Assembly (NCBI GenBank): GCA_029747015.1
Contig: JAKOGI010001956.1
Span: 88,454 to 152,453, forward strand
Source: Carnegiea gigantea
Taxonomy: Eukaryota; Streptophyta; Magnoliopsida; Caryophyllales; Cactaceae
DNA length: 64,000 nucleotides
Direction: 5' to 3'
The translations under genes and the position numbers were made by a program. This document shows, in pieces, positions 1 to 11,989 of the stretch. Numbering within the stretch: the first letter of the stretch is position 1; every line of letters begins with the position of its first letter. The notes beneath the pieces are model-generated. The model saw only the letters and a program-made list of their open reading frames with translations. It was not told the DNA's origin and searched no databases.

Positions 1-1363
1 CCTCTTTTTGGCATATCATGATGGGACACAAGTTCTTGCCAACCAACTTCAAAATCTTCTAGAGTTTAATATTTGTTAATGCTCTTAATGAAAGCACTTA
101 CAAATCTAGAGCAGCAAATTTTTCACACATTCATCATTAGATGCCACAAATATAATCTCTGATGTGCTTCTAGAAATACCACTCTAATGGCGTTAGCCAT
201 TGCCTTGTCACCATCTGTCATAACTGTCACTAGTTTTTGTCCATCCCCTACTTCAACCAATTGTTCCAAAACCCATGTGAAAGAAGACCCATTCTTGTGG
301 ACCACTAGCGTACAACCAAAAGCCACTGTCTTTAGATTGTGGTGATGCCAACAAGCACCCCAAGTGGCTTGTCATATGGATTACATTTGTAGGTTCTATC
401 AAATGCAAGAACATCTCCAAAACTTTTGTAATCTATGCGTGATATTTCATCACACCAACATAAGTATGTAGGATCAACTTCTTTTTTCCCTGCAAATATG
501 CAAAAATAGCATCAGCATCACCATCTTTAGCTTACTTTTTTCTATACTTATGGAGATAATTTTTCATGTCATCTTTTAAGCATGGAATGTTTTCAATACC
601 TACAGCCTTGATTCACCAAAGATCGCCTTATACTATGCGGCGGAATTCTGGTGTCATACATTTGTTCCATTTCCTTATTTTCATTCTCTAGAATTTTCCT
701 ATGCAATCTAAATATTTTTTTAAAACAATATTAGTCATATGTTTTAAGAATATGATATGCAAAGTGAGAAAATGGTTAAAAATTAATTACATGCTTATAA
801 CCAACTTGAAGTACGTAGTGATTTTGCAAGAGGATGTGAACGTTTAGCTAAAATCTTGTCACAATCCAATGACTTGCGTCTTTGTTCAATTTGAATTGAA
901 TTTTTGCAAAACAGTTAAATCTTGTTAATTTTTTTTTTTTTGGCTTCCTTTTCTTATTATAGTTCTGAAGGAACTTTTTAAGACGCAAACCCTCTGTAGA
1001 GCATTTGAATATTCTAGAAGTTGGATGTCCTTCTGTTTTACTCTTGCATACCCCATTTCTCTGAACTCCTAAACCTTTCGATTTTGCATACATTCTATAA
1101 AACTCTTCATATAAATCCAAAGATTTGAATGTCAATTTTATCATGTCTCTAATGGTAAAATCTAGAAGTTTTTTGCCAATTGATGCCTTGACATTTTTAT
1201 CATCCAATTTCTCGATTATTCTTACCTCACTGTGCAAAAAAGTAAAACTCTTGTGGTCTTCATCTGCAAATTCTTCCTTAGAATAATGAATGCTAGGAAC
1301 TGTTTCACTATTTTTGTTGTTTAGCTCTTCAAAATCTAAACTAACTTCATTGTTGCAATCCAT
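1..1363 (-). pseudogene. FAR1/FRS-like (MULE-type transposase) pseudogene, partial
   Basis: FAR1-related proteins are transcription factors derived from Mutator-like transposases. The N-terminal frame starts at an ATG at 1363 (MDCNNEVSLDFEEL) and holds the FAR1 DNA-binding region: LYEEFYRMYAKSKG, then a Lys-rich stretch, a Cys (FNCFAKIQF) and W-I-V. It stops near 848, just where the usual His-rich HxHPL end (KRSHPLAKS) follows in a shifted frame. Further 3', GIENIPCLKDDMKNY, YKSFGDVLAFDRTYK, FGCTLVVHKNGSSFTWVLE and VMTDGDKAMANAI match the MULE transposase domain in order. I see in-frame stops near 530, 137 and 90, and a one-base frameshift near 340. The copy runs off the left edge, so the C-terminal SWIM zinc finger is not seen. 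Whether it was a host FRS gene or the gene of a mobile MULE cannot be decided here. Family assignment is firm; loss of function is clear. Confidence 0.85.
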
Positions 1364-2454
1364 TATGCACTGCACACCAAAAAAAAAGAAAACACTTAAG
1401 CTGTCGAGTAAAAGTTTGGATAAGCTAACCTCACAATTAACGCATACAATTTGAAAAACCGAAATAACTAAAATTACTATCAAATGTATAGCTTCTAACT
1501 AAAGATATTAACAATATTATCAATCTACTATAATATTAAGTTTGCTACTAATGCAAAGAAACCAAAATTTTCTATGATGATACTAATATTTTCATGTCAT
1601 TTTATATGAAAAATCTAATTTTAGTTATAGCTCATTAATAACAAAACTATATAAGTCTAATTTTCATACTATTTCTTCAATATAAGCAAATAAAAGCATG
1701 ATTAATTACATGATGTACTCTTTCAATTCGTTGAATAACTTCAACTATGGCTTTGAACATAATCATAGCAAAGTGAAAATTAAACATATGTAGGAAAACC
1801 AGTTTCTATAAAAAATAAAAATTAAAATTACTATCAAATCTATAGCTTCTAACTAAAGTTATTAACAATATTACCAATCTACTATAATATTGGGTTTGTT
1901 ACTAACACCAAAGAAAAAAGATTCTATGATACTAATATTTTCATATTATTTTATCATAAATGAATAAATAAAAGTTTAGTTCTACTTAAAACTCATTCAA
2001 TACTAATAATGTTGCAACTAAAATTGAAAAAAAATATAAAAGTTTATTTCTACTTAAAGCTTATGAAAAAATAAGGCTCTAACCAAAAAAGGAACTTACG
2101 TGATCAATCTTTTCTCATCGTGATCACCAAAACTCTTCATTAAAGAATCCATGTTAGAAGTTTTCTTAATTGAAGAATCCATACTAGAAATTTTGATGAG
2201 GTCAATGTTCACATGAAATTGGTGGAACATAGGTAGAGTACTTCGTGAATTTATATAAGTGAGACACCAGTGTTTCCACAAGTGGTTTAATAAGGAAAAA
2301 AAGTTATGACTAGAAATTAATTAAGGAAATAAATCTAATAAATGAGTAAAATATTGTTCATAAGTGGATCACAAATTCATCTTATTCTGTTTTATTTCCA
2401 AAAACTAGCAGAGAATAAAAACTTGGAAGTCGTTAATTGACATGATTGTCACTG
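1364..2454. other. AT-rich intergenic DNA, no gene seen
   Basis: Upstream side of the FAR1-like pseudogene. It contains a diverged direct repeat, listed separately, and short frames that match nothing. A 61-codon reverse frame at 2096-2281 repeats an 'SSIKKTSNMDS/MDSLMKS' type motif, but I cannot assign it. Confidence 0.6.
1470..1957. repeat. Diverged direct repeat, ~135 bp, two copies 354 bp apart
   Basis: Copy 1 at about 1470-1605 and copy 2 at about 1824-1957 share the start AAAATTACTATCAAAT, the block TAGCTTCTAACTAAAG, the block CAATCTACTATAATATT and the end ACTAATATTTTCAT. They are separated by unrelated AT-rich sequence, so this looks like an old local duplication rather than a transposon end pair. 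Confidence 0.75.
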
Positions 2455-2590
2455 GAAAAAAAAAAAGAGTTGAAATAATGCTTCCAAAAACATGCTCACG
2501 AACGGAATCAAACCCACAACCCAAGCTAAGTTGAGTGTGCCTTAACCGTGCCAGTACTAATGGTTTTCCTAAATGGATGCCACGTTTAAT
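2455..2590 (-). mobile_element. Possible tRNA-derived SINE
   Basis: Read on the minus strand, a stretch resembling a pol III A box (TGGCACGGTTAAGG) is followed about 35 bp later by a B-box-like GGGTTTGATTCC and, about 45 bp further on, by a run of 11-12 T at 2455-2466. That order fits a tRNA-related SINE with a T-rich tail. No target duplication was found and no tRNA cloverleaf is evident. Confidence 0.35.
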
Positions 2591-4486
2591 ATAATTAACA
2601 TCTGCTTCGATAAAAATTTAAAAAACAGGACTTCTATTTGCCTTTTGCCGTCTTCGTCTTCGATGACCAAACCTTAGAATGCCCCTCACCTCGCCTGCCG
2701 GTCGCGCCCAATGCTTCAGACTTCGCTGGCCCCCACCATGTCGACTGCTGTTGGACAAACGACATAGATGGAGGAACATCGGAGAATAATAATGGCAACG
2801 GGCATACGTCGTGGCCGTGTAGTTGAAAGAGGAGAGAGAGGGGAAGAGGGGACATCGCCGGTAGTAATGGTCGGCAGTGGCTTGTCGGTAATAATGGCCG
2901 CTAGTTGTCTTTTCCGGCGATCTCCTTTAATGGTGATGGAATGTTAACATTCTGCTTTACTTTTTCTTGTCAATTTTTTTTAGTTTTTTTCCTACTACAA
3001 TGGCATTCAAGAGTAATAAAAAAAAACATCCTTATAAAATTAATTTGCTTCAATATTTAGGCACATTATATATTTCTTATAGCACATTTTTCATGATTTA
3101 ACAAAAAAGATAAAATGAGCAGTTAAGATTGACTTGTGACAAATGTACGTTCTAGACTTTCCCAATTATAGTGGTTGTCGTATAGTAACAATCGCTATAA
3201 CTTTTTGGTATTAAATAATGGTTTTATGAATAAGAGTTTGAATTACTATATAAATGACCATATGCGTAAGAGCCTATATAATAGCCTAGAATTATTTGAA
3301 GAACTTAGTGAAGGAAACTAATTTTTCATGATTATCAATGATGAAAGATTGTTTTATACAGAACGAGTTTTGCTGTCCAAATATAATGAAGGAGTCGTAT
3401 TTGTATACACTAGTCTCGTTAACAATTGTCGCGTACACACTGATCTGACAATTACATATATTGATTACAATTAAGAATGTACTAAATTTTAGTTTCCTAG
3501 AAAGGGCGGGGTAGGTTTCCAGTTTAGGTTGGTGGATAAAATCAGGAGGGTGCAAAACCGGGTTCGGTTACCCATTCATCATTTTTAACCGGCTATCCAA
3601 TATTTTCGGTTCAGAGATATCCAGAGCCAAATCGATCGAAACTTTCGGTCGCCCATTACATTGGGTAATGAGAATTTTCAGTCTGGATAAGTTCATTCCA
3701 GTTTAGTAAGGACTTTTAATTCCAACATTTGTAGCAAGAAAATGGGGTAAAATAAGATTCATTTTGTTGATGACCTAATGTTGCCACACTCTTAATTTAA
3801 AATTACAATCAAATCTAAATAAAATACACTTTTGAGTGCAATAGTGCCTACATTTGGTTGACAAATTAAATTACAGCTAGTACGGTGGAGACATGAAATG
3901 AGAAGCTAAGGTATGAAATTCTAGCAAGGTGCAAAAAAGCAGCAAAAAACCACACAGCTAAACAAAAAGTAGCAAAACTAGTCCAACAACCCTCATCTAA
4001 TGTTTCGAAATCGATCATCATACATATTAAGGAGATGAGCTTCATTGACTTTGCCACCAAGTCTGTAAACGAATTTAGAAACAAAATAAAGAGATTATAA
4101 TTAATACTTCATTTTTCATAAATATAAGTGACGTAGAACAATAAACAATTGTGTATTACCTGACTTAAAAGTTTCAAGCTCATAAGTTGTCTCTTTTATA
4201 AAAAAAAGTAATTTGCATGAAGTCCTTATTCAATCTTAGCACAAATCAAAGTAATTTAGTTTTATGTTGACAGCTTCGCTAACAAAGCAGGATTAGTAGC
4301 ATAAGATTTGACATCATCCCCATCCAAAATATCAACGTTGTTTACCTCTTGGCTTGCAAAAGTTAAAGTTTCAGTGGATGGTATATAAATAGCAGGATTG
4401 ACAACATGAGAACTAACTATAACCTCTATAGTAAGTCTTATATCAGATTGTCTCACATTAGGCAGATCACAAGATAAATACTTTTG
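2591..4486. other. Intergenic stretch, no gene recognised
   Basis: 2638-2950 is relatively GC-rich and gives short frames on both strands with no family match. 3560-3720 is rich in CCGGTT/GGTTCGGTT-like words. Short reverse frames at 3866-4084 and 4262-4456 have no recognisable domain. I see nothing else in it. Confidence 0.5.
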
Positions 4487-4498
4487 TGGTGATTTTTT

Positions 4499-5831
4499 TT
4501 TGGATGGAATATGAGAAACTTTATTAATAAGAATCAGAATCAGTACAAATGTCTTTCAATGCCAAAGCTGCAATGTGATCCAGAACATCTCCAAACCACA
4601 TTCTAGAGCCAACAGAGTATGGTTGGAAATGCGCTAAGGCATGAGCCACCTTGTTTCCTGCTCTCTTATTGTGATGAAAATAGACATAATCAAAATGAGA
4701 AACAAAACAACAAATAGTGTCCAAAATGAAACCAAGAGAATTATTAGGTATATTGTTCGACTTGATTTTAAAAATAATAGTGGAAGAGTCTTCTTCCACG
4801 ACAATCTTCCTATGACCAAGTTTCCAAGCTTGCTGGAGAGTGAAAAAACAAGAATTAGCTTATTCCAGATTAGGAGTCATGAATCCCATAGTCTGCTTGG
4901 CAGCTGTAAAGAGAAGAGCCCTCATAGAATCTCTGCCAACTACACCCTATCCTTTACCTCATGAAACAAGTTTACCTGCATCAAAATTCACTTTGATTAG
5001 TACAATGTCAAGTGCTTTCCAGGAAATAATTGGCACATCCCAGGGCATCTTAAAATGAGAGGTTGTGGAGCGATAGTCCTAGACCAACTCTGAAGTTTTC
5101 TCTAAAGCTCTTAAGAGGGAAGGATGACCATTTTAGAAAAGGACATCATTCCTTAAGTTCCAGCAAGCCCACATGGTGGAAATAAAGTCACCCACCTTGT
5201 CATGAAACTGCTTTGAAATTTGTTGATCACAACCGCAATAACCCTAGATCATCTACTGAGAGTGAAATATGAGAAAGGCGAAACAGACCAAACGTATGCA
5301 GCACGGGGGCATTCTAAAATAGCATGCATGTTGGAATCTTAGAATTCACCATAAAATTCACATGTAGCCTCTAGACCAGGGAACTCTACCTACAAGGGTA
5401 GCTTGCGAGGACAAGGTAGATGAAGCAGCCCTTCAAGCAAATATTCTCATCTTTGAGGGTATGTCGAGCTGCCAACTGATCGACCAAAAGGTCTTCAAAG
5501 AGTAGTTTCTTGTATTTAGGTCAGCCTGGCTTCAAGCTTGTCGAACAAAGTGATAAGCCGACTAAACAGTGAGCTCACCCGAGGCGAAGTGATACCAAGT
5601 TAATGTATCACTTGGCCAGTTGGAGCATAATGGGATGCTCAAAATAACCTCTGCATCTACAGGTAAAAAGATAGAAGAGACTAAGCTAGCGTTCCACTCT
5701 CTCTTTTCATAATCAATCAAACACTGACCCGAGCATACTAGCTTCGGACTTAGGGGGAGTAAGAACTTTAAATGAGCTCGGCCTAGGCATCCATTATGAG
5801 GACCAAGTGTTTCGGGACCAGCCTTTCCCTA
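4499..5831 (-). mobile_element. 5'-truncated LINE (L1-like) with poly(A) tail and 12-bp target duplication
   Basis: On the minus strand the insertion ends in AATAAAG (about 4515-4520) followed by nine A (4493-4501 on the plus strand as T). The 12-base word TGGTGATTTTTT is present on both sides, at 4487-4498 and 5832-5843, as expected for target-primed insertion. The internal sequence encodes the zinc-binding RT tail and an RNase H domain, described separately. The endonuclease and most of the reverse transcriptase are missing, so the copy is a 1.3 kb 3' fragment. The duplication partly overlaps the T tract, which lowers certainty on its exact length. Confidence 0.75.
4524..5460 (-). pseudogene. 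LINE ORF2 C-terminus: zf-RVT and RNase H remnant
   Basis: The zinc-binding RT region is visible as KMRIFA-stop-RAASSTL (about 5454-5415) and LECPRAAYVWSVSPF, then TMWACWNLRNDVLF, matching the usual order in plant LINE ORF2. It is followed by WKALDIVLIKVNFDAG (start of an RVT_3 type RNase H, about 5025-4975), AWKLGHRKIVVEEDSS and HNKRAGNKVAHALAHF, the signature of the RNase H tail. The last 276 bases (4524-4799) are open. Elsewhere there are several stops, including a TGA at a Trp position and a TGA after the first RNase H strand, and frameshifts. In a living element this domain removes the RNA strand during target-primed reverse transcription. Confidence 0.8.
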
Positions 5832-5843
5832 TGGTGATTTTTT

Positions 5844-6114
5844 ATAATAATTGAGATGACTTAGTTTATTTAGGAATGACTATAATGGAAGTCAATGCTA
5901 GATGTATAATTAGTTGCCACTGAATTAAAAAGTCACCTCAAATTATATTATTAGTCATCGCAGAATATCATAAAAGTCACATTGAAAGGAATTCTTTTTG
6001 TAATAACTCTTATGTGAGATGGTCTTACCCAAGAATATGTGATAGTATCTAGTGTGTTCTTAATGCTAGTTCAAAATTCTTGTGTTGCTTTTACATCATC
6101 TGGCCTTGAAATTA
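5844..6114. other. AT-rich spacer
   Basis: Short stretch between the LINE and the hAT remnant. If the hAT copy were full length, its dimerisation domain should lie here, but I cannot see it. Confidence 0.5.
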
Positions 6115-7523
6115 CCTAGTTGACATATTTTGGTTCATATTTAGGATCAAGAAGCGAATCTATGATTACCTATGAATAACACATATTAATGTTATTAATG
6201 TTTTCCCCAATATTTTTTCTAACTTTTTTTTCATGCTCAAGGGCATTTTCTCCTAATTGGCATCAGTTGAATTATCACATTTCATGGATACCATAACTGC
6301 AATCCCATAATTTATTAAAAATACATATTTTCAGTTACATAAAGAAAACTAGACATGTGTAAGTGGCCTCATAAAAAGCCTTAAGAAAAGACACCAAGAT
6401 ATGAATGCAATTCCAATCATCTTCATAAGGGCCGGACACCACCATGCTTAGCAAGTTCTGCACGATACTTGTCTTGAGAGAATAACAAGTTAAACACCTT
6501 TTAAAGCTTTAAAGAACTTTCTTACATAAGATATGTGGAACTCCACCTAATTTCAACGTCTAGGCATACAAATTGTTTGTTATTTATTTTTTCTTGTTGC
6601 ACACATCCCTTAAACCTTTGCAAACGAGTTCAAGATGTCCCCAGGCAAGATAATTCCCTTCTAGCTATTAAATTTACTTCTCAAGTATGTAACTTTCAAT
6701 CTCCTAATCAATTAAATAACCTTTAAATGCCTTTCTAATTTCTTTTCCAGTGTGACTAGAAAATGGACCAAGTTTAGAATTTTTTATGCAATCTGAGTTT
6801 TCATCAATAAAATGTGCAGTAAAAGGGCACATATAACTAAGGTTTTAACAAGATGTCCATTTATCAGTTGTAAGACATACTTTAGGCTTGGAATTCCTAG
6901 AGAGCTGTTTCACCTTATTCTTCTCATCAACATAGAGGTCAAAATAGTCTATAACTATGATCCAATGTAAAGGAATATTGAATCGTGGTTGCATTGTATG
7001 GCAAAATTCATGTTCCACGTATTTAAAAAGCAATTCTTCAATAACAACCATTTTTACAAATGCTGTCGCACAAAATTGTTGATCAAATTTTCAATTTTCA
7101 AGCTTAACAAGTTGTCCTGCGTGAATGCGGGATGCTTGTACACCGGGCTGCCCCTTAAGCTTAGCAGGTTGAATAGAACATCAATTTTCACACATGCACA
7201 CTTGAACGAAAGGATTCTTTGAGATTAATCCACATTAAGGGGATAATTTTTTTCCATCTTAGCAAGCGATTAACGAAAACACAAGTGCCATAGCATATGA
7301 CAAGCAAAAATTGTGTCATAATACACACAACCTCCTTTGGATGCTTTAGGAGAACCAAATTTGGCATACTGATCCCATATCTAGGATATTTTTTGGTTAC
7401 TTTCATTTATTCTGTTTTCACCTTTTTGGATACTGGTAGACTGGCTAATCCAAGAGAAAGTTAGCAATTTGGCTCTAGGCTTTCATGGGTATAAGCATAA
7501 TTTTGTCCATCTTCCATAGCCAT
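6115..7523 (-). pseudogene. hAT transposase pseudogene (BED finger, RNase H-like core, no hATC seen)
   Basis: hAT transposases cut and paste DNA using an RNase H-fold core. From the ATG at 7523 the order is: a BED-finger-like block (WDQYAKFGSP, then C-V-Y-Y and H-M-L-W-H-L-C, 7377-7270); RFNIP and VCLTTDKWTS, typical of the core (about 6990-6845); YMCPFTAHFIDEN and SSHTGKEIRKAF; VEIRWSSTYLM (about 6560-6525); DDWNCIHILVSFLKAFYE (about 6425-6370); and LDPKYEPKYV near 6120. All match plant RICESLEEPER/Tam3-like proteins. The frame changes many times and has stops almost immediately after the start. The C-terminal hATC dimerisation domain was not found. Terminal inverted repeats were not identified. 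Confidence 0.8.
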
Positions 7524-7954
7524 GCTTTGGCAATCAATAGAACTAGTGCTGGAGCAACTAGAGATCTATTAACAAGCAAAATAAAGCAAATTAAAAACCA
7601 AATGAAAGAAAGCATCATTATTAGTTTTAAAAAAATTAAAGAGAGAGATAGAAAGAGAGAGAGAGAGTTACTCAACGACTTCAAAAGTTTTGTAACTTCT
7701 TGATGGTAGATCAACTTAATCTTTCACTTTCGTTAGTCTTGAAGCGTATATGAGAAGAAAAGTAGATGAATAACACTTTTAGGGTTTGTTTGTGTGTGTG
7801 AAAGAGAGAGAGAGAGAGAGAGAGGGCTTAAGAAACATGATGAACATAAACTTGGGGTAAAGGGGCATTTGCCGCTCTTGCTTAATTAATAATTTACTAA
7901 GCAATGCGATGACGGATATTTTTAGGGTAATGGGGGTCGATAGGTACTACTCTT
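7524..7954. other. Spacer with GA microsatellites
   Basis: Contains (GA)n-type tracts near 7640-7667 and 7801-7824. No coding signal. It could include the lost terminal repeat of the hAT element. Confidence 0.5.
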
Positions 7955-9973
7955 TGTTTTCACAAAAAATGTAATATTTTTACAATACTTTATACTTGAT
8001 TTCTGCTGAAAATAATAATTATTTTTAAATTTTTATTTAATTTTATTTAATTTTGTAGATGATGGAAAAAAATAAAAAATTAACGAAATTATTGGAAAAT
8101 GAAGAATTGGTAAAACAACCCCAACCCACACATCTCTTTGGCCCACTTTTCAATTTGACCCAACAAAAGAAAAAATAAAACTAAAATAAAAAACCTACCT
8201 AGCCGGCCCCCATCTGCCCAGCACGTGATTCCCCCCTTTATCCCTTCTCCTCTCTCGGTTCCCATCTTCCGAACCTCCCCATTTTCTCATCTCTCTCTCT
8301 CTCTCGAACTGGAAGCACCATCTTCATCCACCTTCACACCACCATCAATGTCCCACAACAGCCAGCTCACCACCATCGTCATCCCCATCCCCATCTCCAT
8401 CGTCCACGGCATCTGCAAAATCAAGGGTTGCGATTGAGAGTGAAGGAGTATAAATTGAGGTTGTGGCGTCAAGAATTTGGTAATCTAGGTTTTATTTAGG
8501 GTTTAGTTAGTTTTAATTCCAATTCTAGATAATTGTAGGAGGATTTTCAAGTTCAGTTTTAGAGATTTTTAGGGTTTTTTTTTTGATTTTTCTGTTTCAA
8601 CTCCGAATTGTAGATCTGTTTGTAGCCAACAATTTCATGTATTTGAATGTTGGGTTAATTCATCAGTGTTGAGTTGAAGCATATGATTCCTGGTTTCAAA
8701 TTCTTCCATAGTTGGGTTAATTTTGCTATTCGTGTTTTCCTTCTTCCCCTATTCTTGCTTTGATTGAAGCTCTTTTAATGTCAGTTGCCATTTTCAATGA
8801 AGATTGAAGCTTCTAGTTGAGTTGTCTCAGTTGATTTTGACATCACCCTCCCTTGTTACTCCGATTGCGCTGCTTTACAATTATTGTTTATATTGCTGCC
8901 TAGTCCGATTGTTGAATGTGTTATTCTGGTGCTGGGAATGAAGATTACTTGATGGACTGGGCTGAGCTCACGGGCAGTTAAGCCCCTGATTCTTCCGCTC
9001 TGCTTCGTTCTGCTGGTTCTGTCTTCTCTGTTTGGATAGTGTTAATTTTGAGTGTTTGTGAGTTTTAGTTTAGGAGATGTTGGCTTAATCCATTTGTAAG
9101 CTTGGATTTTGCAAGAACTCAGGCGATCAAACCCATATTTGAGTTGCTTGGTGGAGTCTTCATTTTTTTCACTCCCCTGTTATACTCTTTATCTCTGTGT
9201 TTCCAGTTTTTAGTGCTCGTTCTTATTTTTTAATTTCATGTGGGTTAGTCTGGGTTTATGTTATGTTAATCTTGATTTTTGATTAGAAGTCCCCATATTA
9301 TAGCATGCTTAGTTGCGACGATGGGGTTAGTATATTTGGTTTTGCTATTTCATCTAATTAGAAGTTATTTAGGAGCTATGAATCAATGTGAATATGTAGT
9401 GATTTCTTGAGATTAAAGTGATAAATTGGGTGGTGTTAGCGGGAGGTCATGTCTGGGCAGAGCCCAGAGGCTGTGACGCCCTGCAACTCTTCTCCATCTT
9501 TTTCTTGTTTTCTCTGTTTCTTCTTTTGAATGCTGGATTATTACTATGCTCTTTGCTTATTTCTAGCATGGATTCTAGTGTTATGTCCAACCCCTGTTTC
9601 CTTGGCTCTTTCCATTTTGTGGTTGATTTAGGTTAGTTTATTTACTAACACATTATGGTGGTTTCATTTTGGTTGATTATGGTTTCATTGAGGTTCGGCA
9701 AGTTTAATGGATTTATATGTATTAGTTGGTTTTGGTGAGTTTCATTTGTTTGATAATCTTAGACATCATGGGCATGAAATAGAATTACTTCAGCTTATCT
9801 TGATTATTTTAGTCCTTTTATGTTTGATTCTTGATTAGTTCAGGCTATTATGATACTCCAACTTTATTTTATGACCTAATTTTCATCATCGTCCCTAAAG
9901 AGACGACCCTAAGATACTACTACAAAAGTCGTATGCTTGTGGCTTATAATTTTACACTCAAAACTATTTAACA
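7955..9973 (+). repeat. 5' LTR of the non-autonomous gypsy-like element
   Basis: Matches 13686-15919 over its whole length: for example CACATCTCTTTGGCCCACTT near 8130 and 13877, TTTATTTAGGG near 8490 and 14446, and GCTTATAATTTTACACTCA near 9942 and 15886. It begins TGTTTT and ends TTAACA. It lacks the 178-bp insert present in the other LTR. Short Ser/Pro-rich frames within it (8225-8437) are leader sequence, not genes. Confidence 0.85.
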
Positions 9974-9979
9974 AATTTT

Positions 9980-9994
9980 TGGTGCCACTATCGG
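9980..9994 (+). other. Primer binding site, tRNA-Asp-like
   Basis: TGGTGCCACTATCGG lies six bases after the 5' LTR end. Athila/Tat elements carry TGGCGCCGTTGCCGG-like sites complementary to tRNA-Asp; this copy differs by a few transitions. Confidence 0.65.
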
Positions 9995-10219
9995 ATATGA
10001 TGGCATGAGATTTGAGTCACATTTTCTTTTTCTTTGTTGCTTTCTTATTAGTAGTACATGCTGTATTTTGCTTTCTTTATTTCGTTATTTATTGTGATTT
10101 AGTTTAGTGTAATTCTTGAAAAATCCTTAAAAAATTTAGGAAAGTTAAAAATCAAAAAAAATTGGAAAAACATTGAAAACCCCTAAAAATTGAAAAACTT
10201 GAAAAAAGTTTTAAAACAA

Positions 10220-11709
10220 ATGGCAAGTTTCGCTTTCGCTCAATTTGAGCATGAAATATTTTGGCGATATTTGAGTGGATCGAATGATTTTCGTACTTAA
10301 TGTGTTGATTAATATTTTGAAAATAGAAAATTTGTCAAGTGATCTTCGAAGGTCTTAACGATGAATATTGGGGTTATGTTGAAACTATGCACCTAGGAGT
10401 TTGGGACATTGTTCACTAAGACTCCTGATGAAATTTAAGATTTCTTTGAGTATTTGGCTCATGATACTTGGGAATATGAGAATGCTAGAGAGACATTTAG
10501 TTATCCAATTCTCGACCCTTATATGATGAATGCTACACTTTTAGATGACAGTTAGATTGGGGGTAGCACTCTGATACGCCACATGCTCCTATTTCATGTG
10601 GTTATTGTGATTCTTTTGACCATTGTTGATATTTGTCCATTTCTTGGTAGACCACATAGATTGGAGGCATTGGCTCCCTTTAATAGGGAGAGTTATTTGT
10701 AAAGTTTACTCAAGATTGACCTTAGTTTAGGCTCTCCTACACCTGACGCTAGGTCTTGTGATGACTTTAATATTAGGGGTGAGACACCGATTCCTTTAGG
10801 GCATGAGTTCTATGATGATGCATACTGTGATGGCCTTGAGGAATTGAGTACTCTCTCATCTCCTTCAGCAGTTGCTCCCTTCATAGAGTTTAGCACGGTT
10901 AGTGACCACCCCAAGGTAGTCTAACCATTCATGACTCATCTCTTCCTTTGGCTCCCTTAGGGGAGCTCGAGGAGGGATATGGTTTTGAGATTGATGCTAG
11001 TTTTGATGATAAGTGTGGCATATTAGTTGAGTTAGAGGATACCTTTTTTGAGGAGCATTCTCTTGATGAGCCTTCTGTTAGGAATTTTAGTGAGGTTACA
11101 CCTGATGAGCTTAGTGATCCCATTTTTGTTGAGTTTTTCCCTTACTTAGCTCCCATCACTCACATTTCACCCCTTTTATTCTTCCATCTCCATTCTTTTC
11201 CCTTCTTTAGACCCTCCCGAGTCTACTTGTGTGGAGTTCGAGATTTTTGTGCTTGACAGTCCTTTTTTAGATAAGATTCTTGATGATAGTGACATAAAGA
11301 GACTCGAGGATCACTTTGAGGTGAAGGACTTGGCTTTAGGCCCTCCTATGAGCGTCAATTTTCATATTGCACTTGATTGGCCATGCTTTGATGCTCCCCC
11401 TCCCCTTTTCAAGATGTTGGATTTCATTTAGATCATTCAGTCCATTCTCAATGGTTTATGCATTCATATAAGTACATTATTGTTAGACCATTGACTAGTG
11501 CATCTGATGTTCCATATACACATCTTTCTTTTGAATGGGATGAGAGCATTGATAAGATGAAGAGAGCCTGGAGTTGCATTCCTTTTATGTACTTGATTTG
11601 GGCTACACCTCATATTTCTAACTACTTTCGTTGCTATGAGGATTGTGCCTGCATGTTTGATAAGTTGCTACGAGCATTGGTCGGTTTTGATTCGAGTAGC
11701 GGCTTGTGA
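10220..11709 (+). pseudogene. Gag-like polyprotein remnant of the non-autonomous element
   Basis: Gag packages element RNA into particles. From the ATG at 10220 (MASFAFAQFEHEIFW) the frame stops quickly. Clear gag-type motifs then appear: FEGLNDEYWGYVETM, KTPDEI-stop-DFFEYLAHDTW (about 10410-10475), and a zinc-knuckle-like CGYCDSFDHC...CPFLG near 10596-10650. This is followed by acidic sequence (SLGSPTPDARSCDDF; GFEIDASFDDKCGILVELED at 10980-11040; DDSDIKRLEDHFEVKD at 11285-11330) and a Cys/Trp-bearing segment to 11709. Several stops and at least three frameshifts break it. No enzyme domains follow. The acidic region is part of the element, not a host gene; its role is unknown to me. Confidence 0.65.
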
Positions 11710-11989
11710 GATGAGGTGGAGTGGCCCCATGGACCTCTTCGACATCATCTGAGTGAGGCCTTAGTTTGGGTGCAATATGTACCCAACCTGGTATGATCAT
11801 TCCACTCTTTCCTATTCTTCCTTTTCGTTTCTTTTCTTTCTTTTTGTACATAGTCGTGGATATTTGAGATTGTGATTATGTGGGTGATCGATCTTCAGGA
11901 GAAATTTGGGATTTGTGGTTACTTGTTAGTTGTAGATATCTAGGATTGTAAATAGTTGTGGATATCTAGGATTGTTCTTGTGTATGTTT

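Noticed and set aside
2634..2855. Overlapping frames on both strands in a GC-rich patch
   Set aside because: No domain, no conserved start, and the two strands are equally open, which points to composition rather than coding.
3866..4456. Two reverse frames (72 and 64 codons) as small genes
   Set aside because: No recognisable domain, no supporting splice or regulatory signals, and short enough to occur by chance.
8225..8472. Ser/Pro-rich frames on both strands
   Set aside because: They lie in the LTR leader and recur, altered, in the partner LTR at 14.2-14.5 kb; the frames are not conserved between copies.
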